Made by a program: the position numbers and the translations under genes. From contig NZ_SRLC01000003.1 of the NCBI RefSeq assembly GCF_004765605.1, positions 496,001 to 560,000 on the forward strand: a DNA stretch of 64,000 nucleotides. The letters are read 5' to 3'. The notes beneath the pieces are model-generated. The model searched no databases. It was not told the origin of the DNA and saw only the letters and a program-made list of their open reading frames with translations. This DNA comes from Hymenobacter aquaticus. Lineage in GTDB: Bacteria; Bacteroidota; Bacteroidia; Cytophagales; Hymenobacteraceae. Below are positions 59,081-64,000 of this stretch, in pieces. Position 1 is the first letter of the stretch; each line of letters opens with the position of its first letter.

Positions 59081-59180
59081 TGAGGTGGTGATTTAGTGAC
59101 TTAGTGATTTAGTGAGTATTTCGTGCCGTTTGCGCAACTTGACAAGCCAACTCACTAACTCACTAAGTCGCTAAATCACC
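59081..59180. repeat. Gap-filling inverted repeat of GTGA-type octamers (ridA-59183 spacer)
   Basis: Consecutive 8-mers GTGAGGTG, GTGATTTA, GTGACTTA, GTGATTTA, GTGAGTAT begin at the ridA stop. The arm 59087-59117 matches the complement of 59150-59180 in 29 of 31 positions. The right arm ends 2 bases before the ATG at 59183. The loop holds GTTTGCGCAACTTG (59128-59141), nearly identical to 23296-23309. Confidence 0.92.
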
Positions 59181-59182
59181 TT

Positions 59183-59368
59183 ATGAAAGAACTCGGACTC
59201 GGCTTGCTCCTGCTCGGCCTGCTGTCGTTGATTCTGCCCTCGCTGGGCATGAAGTCCATGCTCCTGACCTGGATTGACCAGTGGGGCACCACCGTCGCCT
59301 GGCTTATCCGCGGCGGCATCACGCTGCTGGGCCTCGTGCTCTATCTCACCTACCGAAACCGGGACTAG
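59183..59368 (+). CDS. Small membrane protein
   Basis: 61 residues with two membrane segments (GLGLLLLGLLSLILPSLGM and VAWLIRGGITLLGLVLYLTY) joined by a short loop. No family recognised. The ATG lies 2 bases after one repeat hairpin and the stop is the first base of the next, so the gene is enclosed between two such elements. It lies between ridA and gltX on the same strand. Codon use matches the region. Confidence 0.7.
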   Translation: MKELGLGLLLLGLLSLILPSLGMKSMLLTWIDQWGTTVAWLIRGGITLLGLVLYLTYRNRD

Positions 59369-59474
59369 CGGTGAAATAGTGAAATGGTGAAATGGTGAGC
59401 TGTGGTTCGGTGGGCGCGGCTCGGCGCAATCGGAACGAAAAACTCCCCATTTCACCATTTCATAACTTCACCGC
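59368..59474. repeat. Inverted repeat of GTGAAATG octamers (59183-gltX spacer)
   Basis: The left arm (59368-59400) is GTGAAATA, GTGAAATG, GTGAAATG, GTGAG. The right arm (59442-59474) is its complement with few mismatches. A second, inner stem GTTC / GAAC lies in the loop. It begins in the stop codon of the small membrane gene and ends 59 bp before gltX. Confidence 0.9.
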
Positions 59475-59484
59475 TTGATATTTG

Positions 59485-59492
59485 TACCTTCG
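59485..59492 (+). promoter_or_regulatory. Possible -7 element for gltX
   Basis: TACCTTCG is one mismatch from TAnnTTTG and the same variant as at 6586-6593. Leader about 35 nt. Confidence 0.4.
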
Positions 59493-59533
59493 CGGCGCGT
59501 TTCTACTAAGATTCGACGCGAATTTCTGTTTTT

Positions 59534-61093
59534 ATGGAGAGAGAAGTCCGGGTGCGTTTTGCACCCAGCCCTACGGGACCGTTACACATTGGCGGCGTGC
59601 GCACGGCGCTGTATAACTATTTGTTTGCGCGCAAGATGGGCGGCAAAATGCTGCTGCGCATCGAAGACACCGACCAGAACCGCTTCGTGCCCGGCGCCGA
59701 GCAGTACATTGCCGAGTCGTTGAAGTGGTGCGGTATCGAGCTCGACGAAAGCCCCTGGAGCGAAACGCCCGGCCCGCACGCGCCCTACCGGCAGAGCGAG
59801 CGAAAGCCCATGTACATGGAGTATGCCATGCAGCTCATCAACAGCGGCCACGCCTACTACGCTTTCGATACGCCCGAGGAGCTGGACGCCATGCGCGCCC
59901 GCCTGACGGCCGCCAAGGTGCCCAACCCGCAGTACAACAGCATCACGCGCACCCAGATGCGCAACTCCCTGACCCTGCCCGAAGACGAGGTGAAGCAGCT
60001 GCTCGACAGCGGCGCGCCCTACGTGATTCGCCTCAAGGTGCCGCGCAAGGAGGAAGTCCGCTTCAACGACATGATCCGGGGCTGGGTAGTAGTGCACTCC
60101 AGCAGCATCGACGACAAGGTGCTGATGAAGTCGGACGGCATGCCGACCTACCACCTGGCCAACATCGTGGATGACCATCTGATGGAAATCACCCACGTTA
60201 TCCGGGGCGAAGAGTGGCTGCCCTCGGCGCCGCTGCACGTGCTGCTCTACCGCTACTTTGGCTGGGAAAGCACCATGCCCCAGTTTGCCCACCTGCCCCT
60301 GCTGCTCAAGCCCGACGGCACCGGCAAGCTCAGCAAGCGCGACGGCGACCGGCTCGGCTTCCCGGTATTCCCGCTGGAATGGCACGGCACCGACGCCGAA
60401 ACCGGCCAGCCCACCGTCAGCAGCGGCTACCGCGAAAGTGGCTACCTGCCCGACGCATTCATCAACTTCCTGGCCTTCCTGGGCTGGAACCCCGGCACCC
60501 AGCAGGAGATTTTCTCCATGCCCGAGCTGATTGAGGCCTTCAGCATTGAGCGCGTGAGCAAGTCGCCGGCCCGCTTCGACCAGAACAAGGTGCGCTGGTA
60601 CAACGAGCACTACCTGCGCGCCAAGCCCGACGCCGAGCTAGCCCAGTTCCTGCTCACGGCTCTCAAAGAGCACGACATCGAGTGCTCGGAGGAAAAGGCC
60701 GTGCAGATCGTCGGCGCTATGAAGGAGCGCGTCACGTTCCCGCAGGACTTCTGGCGCGAGGCGCAATACTTCTTTATTGCTCCCGAAACGTACGACGAGC
60801 AGGTAATCAGCAAGAAGTGGAACGCGGCTACGGCCGCCGCCCTGCTGGCGTTTGCCCAAGAGCTGCCCGCCCACGGCGACACCACGCCCGAAGGCATCAA
60901 GACCCTGCTGACGATGGTGCTGGAGCGCCAGGGCGTCAAAATCGGGCAGGTACTGCAGGCCCTGCGCACGGTAGTCACCGGCGTAGCCGCCGGCCCCGAC
61001 CTGATGGCCATTATGAGCATCATCGGAGCCCAGGAAACGGCGCAGCGCATCACGGTGGCCGTAGAGCGCCTGGCGGCTAATACCAACGCGTAG
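59534..61093 (+). CDS. gltX: Glutamyl-tRNA synthetase
   Basis: 519 residues. Charges tRNA with glutamate. It has the HIGH motif in FAPSPTGPLHIGGVRTALYN (residues 8-27), the DTDQNRF motif, IRGEEWLPSAPLH and the KMSKS-type KLSKRDGDRLGFPV (near residue 265). The C-terminal anticodon-binding region is helical. Length is typical for Bacteroidota. Whether it also charges tRNA-Gln cannot be read. Confidence 0.97.
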   Translation: MEREVRVRFAPSPTGPLHIGGVRTALYNYLFARKMGGKMLLRIEDTDQNRFVPGAEQYIAESLKWCGIELDESPWSETPGPHAPYRQSERKPMYMEYAMQLINSGHAYYAFDTPEELDAMRARLTAAKVPNPQYNSITRTQMRNSLTLPEDEVKQLLDSGAPYVIRLKVPRKEEVRFNDMIRGWVVVHSSSIDDKVLMKSDGMPTYHLANIVDDHLMEITHVIRGEEWLPSAPLHVLLYRYFGWESTMPQFAHLPLLLKPDGTGKLSKRDGDRLGFPVFPLEWHGTDAETGQPTVSSGYRESGYLPDAFINFLAFLGWNPGTQQEIFSMPELIEAFSIERVSKSPARFDQNKVRWYNEHYLRAKPDAELAQFLLTALKEHDIECSEEKAVQIVGAMKERVTFPQDFWREAQYFFIAPETYDEQVISKKWNAATAAALLAFAQELPAHGDTTPEGIKTLLTMVLERQGVKIGQVLQALRTVVTGVAAGPDLMAIMSIIGAQETAQRITVAVERLAANTNA

Positions 61094-61127
61094 GGGCGCG
61101 TTTCTGAAATTCGTGCATCCGGCAGCG

Positions 61128-61162
61128 AGGCCGCTTCGTACTATCTGGTACGGAGCGGCCTT
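61128..61162 (+). terminator. Possible gltX terminator
   Basis: Stem AGGCCGCTTCGTAC / GTACGGAGCGGCCT with an internal mismatch, tail only weakly T-rich. Confidence 0.5.
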
Positions 61163-61218
61163 CGTATTTGGAAAGGGCGCTGGCGAAAAAGTACCCCACC
61201 TATCGACGCTGCGACATC

Positions 61219-61596
61219 ATGGCTAAGAAACCCGTCAGTAAGACCAAGAAAAACGACCCCGAGAAAAAAGCCCGCGTGCATAAAGACCTCGAAGGCTTCG
61301 AAATCAAGGTGAACCCGCTGGGCGAAATCACCTCCAACTACTCGATTGAGGAAATCAACAACTTCCTCAACCAGCACGTGCGCGACAAAAAGCTGGTGAA
61401 CCGCGACGGGCAGTTTGGCGAGAAAGCCGAGGACGACGAGGAGGACTTCCCGCTGGAGGGCGAGGCCCCCGAGCCCGAAGAATCGGATGAGGACTTCATG
61501 CGCCGCACCAGCACCGAGGCCAAGAAGAAAGGCGCGAAAAACGAGCCGGAAGCCGATACGGAAAACGAAATCCGGGGTGAGCTGAGCAAGGACTAA
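61219..61596 (+). CDS. Small charged hypothetical protein
   Basis: 125 residues, Lys/Glu/Asp-rich and soluble. The N-terminus is basic (MAKKPVSKTKKNDPEKKARVH), a short central segment is more structured (FEIKVNPLGEITSNYSIEEINNFLNQ), and the C-terminal half is acidic and probably disordered. The structured piece may be a short helical domain; no family recognised. The ATG at 61219 was chosen over the frame start at 61168, which lacks a fitting start context. Confidence 0.7.
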   Translation: MAKKPVSKTKKNDPEKKARVHKDLEGFEIKVNPLGEITSNYSIEEINNFLNQHVRDKKLVNRDGQFGEKAEDDEEDFPLEGEAPEPEESDEDFMRRTSTEAKKKGAKNEPEADTENEIRGELSKD

Positions 61597-61623
61597 ACCG
61601 CCTGAACAACCCCAAAATGCCTA

Positions 61624-61660
61624 AAACAAGGCTCTTCTCTCCGGGGAAGGGCCTTTTTAT
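61624..61660 (+). terminator. Terminator after the charged protein gene
   Basis: Imperfect stem AAGGCTCTTC / GAAGGGCCTT with T5 tail. Confidence 0.6.
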
Positions 61661-61732
61661 TTTCCGGTGGCGCCTGCTGATTATCGGCAGTTCGCTATAC
61701 TTGAATCCGTTATCCGACTTAACCCTTTCCCT

Positions 61733-62515
61733 ATGCAGTCCCACGACGTAGACTACCGCATCCTCGGTTCCGACATACAGGTTCTGGAAATCGAGCTGGA
61801 CCCCAACGAAACCGTCATTGCCGAAGCCGGCGCCATGGTGTACATGGAAGAAGCCATAGCCTTCGAAACCAAGATGGGCGACGGCTCGGAGCCCGACCAG
61901 GGCATTCTGGGCAAGCTGTTCTCGGCCGGCACCCGCCTGATTACCGGCGAGTCGCTGTTTATGACCCACTTTACCCACCGCGGGGCCTACGGCAAAAGCC
62001 GCGTAGCCTTTTCCGCCCCCTATCCCGGCACCATCATTCCCGTCGACCTGCGCACTATGCCCCAGGGCCTGATCGTGCAGAAAGACGGCTTTTTGGCGGC
62101 GGCCCGGGGCACCAAAATCGGGATTCACTTTAACCAGAAGCTCGGCGCGGGCTTTTTCGGCGGGGAAGGCTTCATCCTGGAAAAGCTCACCGGCGACGGC
62201 AAGGCCTTCATTCACGCCGGCGGCACCATCATCGAGAAGCAGCTCAACAACGAGCTGCTGCGCGTGGACACGGGCTGCGTGGTAGCCTTTGAGCCCAGCA
62301 TCAATTTCAGCATTGCCCGCGCCGGCGGCCTAAAATCAATGATTTTTGGCGGCGAGGGGCTGTTGCTGGCGACGCTGCAAGGCACCGGGCGGGTGTGGCT
62401 GCAGTCGATGCCGGTGAAGAAGCTGATTCAGGCGCTGGCGCCCACGGGCGGCAATGCGTCGAAGGAAAGTGGTAGCGTTTTAGGTCGATTGGTTGGGGGC
62501 GTGTTGGACGAGTAA
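61733..62515 (+). CDS. AIM24/TIGR00266-family protein
   Basis: 260 residues. It begins HDVDYRILGSDIQVLEIELDPNETVIAEAGAMVYME, then GGLFSAG-like LGKLFSAGTRLITGESLFM and PYPGTIIPVDLR, the TIGR00266/AIM24 signature of a beta-sheet fold also found in mitochondria. Function unknown in bacteria. The ATG at 61733 (MQSHDVDY) fits the family start. Confidence 0.92.
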   Translation: MQSHDVDYRILGSDIQVLEIELDPNETVIAEAGAMVYMEEAIAFETKMGDGSEPDQGILGKLFSAGTRLITGESLFMTHFTHRGAYGKSRVAFSAPYPGTIIPVDLRTMPQGLIVQKDGFLAAARGTKIGIHFNQKLGAGFFGGEGFILEKLTGDGKAFIHAGGTIIEKQLNNELLRVDTGCVVAFEPSINFSIARAGGLKSMIFGGEGLLLATLQGTGRVWLQSMPVKKLIQALAPTGGNASKESGSVLGRLVGGVLDE

Positions 62516-62534
62516 CCGGTTTGCCACAGAGCGT

Positions 62535-62582
62535 CAGCGCCTCCTTTAGCGGTTCAGCTCGGAACCGCTAAAGGAGGCGCTG
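62535..62582. repeat. Perfect hairpin with 21-bp arms at a convergent junction
   Basis: Arms CAGCGCCTCCTTTAGCGGTT... (62535-62555) and its exact complement (62562-62582) with a 6-base loop. There is no T-tract on either side. It spans the last codons and stop of the minus-strand small gene. Confidence 0.93.
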
Positions 62583-62779
62583 GCCGTTTGGGCCGATTCG
62601 GTGGGTTCGTCGTGCAGTAAGGTTCCGGCAATAATGGCCAGACTCGCAAGCAGAGCAAACACCAGCAGGCTGAGCAAGCCCAAGGTTGCTTTGGTACTTA
62701 GCGAAGATGGCTCCGAGGAACGGCTACGCTTCCGGCGGGAAACGTAGGGGCGGGAAGAGGAGGTCGAAATAGCGGGCAC
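62546..62779 (-). CDS. Small membrane-anchored hypothetical protein
   Basis: 77 residues. A Ser/Arg-rich cytoplasmic N-terminus (SSSRPYVSRRKRSRSS) is followed by one membrane helix (LGLLSLLVFALLASLAIIAGTLL) and a short Thr/Ser-rich outer tail. No family recognised. Its last codons and stop lie inside the perfect hairpin 62535-62582, so the C-terminal sequence (FSGSELNR) may be dictated by that element. Start and reality of the gene are moderately sure. Confidence 0.5.
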   Translation of the reverse strand: MPAISTSSSRPYVSRRKRSRSSEPSSLSTKATLGLLSLLVFALLASLAIIAGTLLHDEPTESAQTASASFSGSELNR

Positions 62780-63046
62780 GGGTGTGGTCGTGAACGTTAA
62801 TAATCCGACAATATATAATTTAATGGATTAAAACGACACCATTTCGGACAAAAATATTCCTGCCGGCTAAAAATTTATTGGAATTAGCATAACTACTTGA
62901 TAAGCAATACCGAATACTCCTCAAATCATCCGAAGCACCCGACCCGAAGCGCGCGGCTGATTTGTGTTTTAAGAAGCTTATTGTTTTTTACCCTACACTT
63001 GCTGACTAGCATTATACGGAGCCTTCAGCTTCTGTCCCCGCTACGG
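62780..63046. other. AT-rich intergenic region
   Basis: About 270 bp, AT-rich in its middle part. No promoter of the TAnnTTTG type, repeat or gene that I can support. The GH3-like gene ends at its right border. Confidence 0.5.
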
Positions 63047-64000
63047 CTACAGCTGCCGCAGGATTTCCTCCAGCAGCTCGCGGGAATTGCTCAGGCGTGG
63101 TACTTTGTGCTGACCACCCATCTTGCCCTTGCTGGCGAGCCAGCGCGTGAAGGTGCCCGGGCTGGCCACCGTAAGCAGCGGGGGCTGCAAGGCCAGGTCG
63201 CGGTGGCGCTTGGCATCGTAGTCGGAGTTGAGCTGGCGCAGGGTTTGGTCGAGGATGGCGGTGAACTCCGTGGGCTGCCGGGGCGGGCCACTGAACTCAA
63301 TCAGCCACTGGTGGCCGCCCCGGGAGGTGTCGGAGGCGTCGAAGTAGATGGGGGCGGCCGTGTAGTCGCGCACGGTGGCGCCGGTGGCCTGGCAGGCGGC
63401 GGCAATGGCGGCATCGGCGTTTTCGATGACGACTTCTTCGCCGAAAGCATTCAGAAAGTGCTTGGTGCGGCCCGTAATGCGGATGCGGTAGGGCGCCAGG
63501 CTGGTAAAGCGCACCGTATCCCCAATCTTGTAGCGCCACAGGCCGGCATTGGTGCTGAGGACCAGCGCGTAGGTCTGGCCCAGCGTTACTTGGTCCAGGG
63601 TGAGGGTGGGTGGGTTGTCGTCGTCGAGCTGCTCCAGGGGGATGAACTCGTAGTAAATGCCGTGGTCGAGCAGCAGCAGCAGGTCTTCCGAGTCGGGCTC
63701 GTCCTGCAAGGCAATGTAGCCTTCGGAGGCGTTGTAGATTTCCAGGTAGCGCATCTGCCCGCCGGGAATCAGCTGGCGAAACACCTCCCGGTAGGGCCCG
63801 AAGGCCACGGCCCCGTGCAGAAACAGCCCCAGGTTGGGCCAGACTTCGGTGATATTGTCGGCCCCGGCCAGCTCCGTCACGCGGCGCAGCAGCATAATCA
63901 TCCAGGTGGGCACGCCGGCCAGCACCGACACGTTGACGCTGAGCACGTGGCGGGCAATGCGCTCAATCTTTTCCTCCCACTCGTCGAGCAGGGCCAGCTC
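63047..64000 (-). CDS. GH3 auxin-responsive-promoter-family protein (5' partial)
   Basis: The frame is open to base 64000, so the N-terminus lies outside; 317 residues are visible. It matches the C-terminal two thirds of bacterial GH3-like acyl-adenylate enzymes: GVPTWMIMLLRRV, EIYNASEGYIALQDEP, then YALVLSTNAGLWRYKIGDTVRFTSLAPYRIRITGRTKHFLNAFGEEVVIENAD, which carries the adenylate-forming hinge. Plant GH3s join amino acids to hormones; the bacterial substrate is unknown. Confidence 0.9.
   Translation of the reverse strand, partial: ELALLDEWEEKIERIARHVLSVNVSVLAGVPTWMIMLLRRVTELAGADNITEVWPNLGLFLHGAVAFGPYREVFRQLIPGGQMRYLEIYNASEGYIALQDEPDSEDLLLLLDHGIYYEFIPLEQLDDDNPPTLTLDQVTLGQTYALVLSTNAGLWRYKIGDTVRFTSLAPYRIRITGRTKHFLNAFGEEVVIENADAAIAAACQATGATVRDYTAAPIYFDASDTSRGGHQWLIEFSGPPRQPTEFTAILDQTLRQLNSDYDAKRHRDLALQPPLLTVASPGTFTRWLASKGKMGGQHKVPRLSNSRELLEEILRQL

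Overview
The window is a GC-rich chromosomal segment from a Bacteroidota bacterium, most likely Hymenobacter or a close relative (Cytophagales). Several signs support this. There are Bacteroidota promoter elements (TAnnTTTG) in front of tRNA and protein genes. There are Bacteroidota-specific families: DUF4270, DUF4293, DUF4476, the long NusB, group II GGGPS, and a PorE-like OmpA lipoprotein of the type IX secretion type. The housekeeping genes also cluster in orders familiar from this phylum. The genus is inferred from protein style and was not checked by a search.

Layout. 1-4175: the 3' part of a YD/RHS-repeat polymorphic toxin with an AT-rich papain-like tip and an overlapping small gene that is probably its immunity partner. 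4236-12600: a lipocalin-like lipoprotein, an orphan histidine kinase, hemA, an ArsR regulator, a glutamate dehydrogenase-family gene, an MscS channel and a TerB-like glycine-rich protein. 12872-17298: tRNA-Val, two membrane glycosyltransferases and a GNAT-like protein. 17499-24450: a long minus-strand cluster whose genes, in transcription order, are leucine dehydrogenase, nusB, ytxH, NAD-isocitrate dehydrogenase, DUF1573, yajC, ybbR and coaE. 24634-36523: two ABC half-exporters with complementary catalytic sites, a third glycosyltransferase, an amino-acid-oxidase-like flavoprotein, two tRNA-Pro genes, truA, a RimJ/L-type acetyltransferase and a thiolase. 36615-43396: DUF4293, DUF4476, the PorE-like protein and a two-gene Fe-S electron-transfer pair. 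43513-49704: tRNA-Phe, a DnaJ/TPR protein, a holin-like/GGGPS operon, an AraC regulator and an acyl-CoA dehydrogenase. 49944-53552: a minus-strand operon panC-panD-flippase-rfaE2-yugP. 53673-64000: a half-size glycogen-synthase-like protein, DUF4270 lipoprotein, glmS, a stand-alone 3-hydroxyacyl-CoA dehydrogenase C-domain, ridA, gltX, an AIM24-family protein and the end of a GH3-like gene.

The most unusual feature is non-coding. Six spacers of about 92-124 bp between co-directional genes are filled from stop codon to start codon by an inverted repeat. In five the arms are built mainly from 8-bp units beginning GTG; in the sixth and partly a seventh they use 7-bp or related units. Some of them share the same short loop sequence although the arms differ. 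Related hairpins of other types occur in further spacers. Convergent gene pairs mostly carry ordinary GC-stem/U-tract terminators instead. This looks like a dispersed hairpin family that I do not recognise and that deserves genome-wide analysis.
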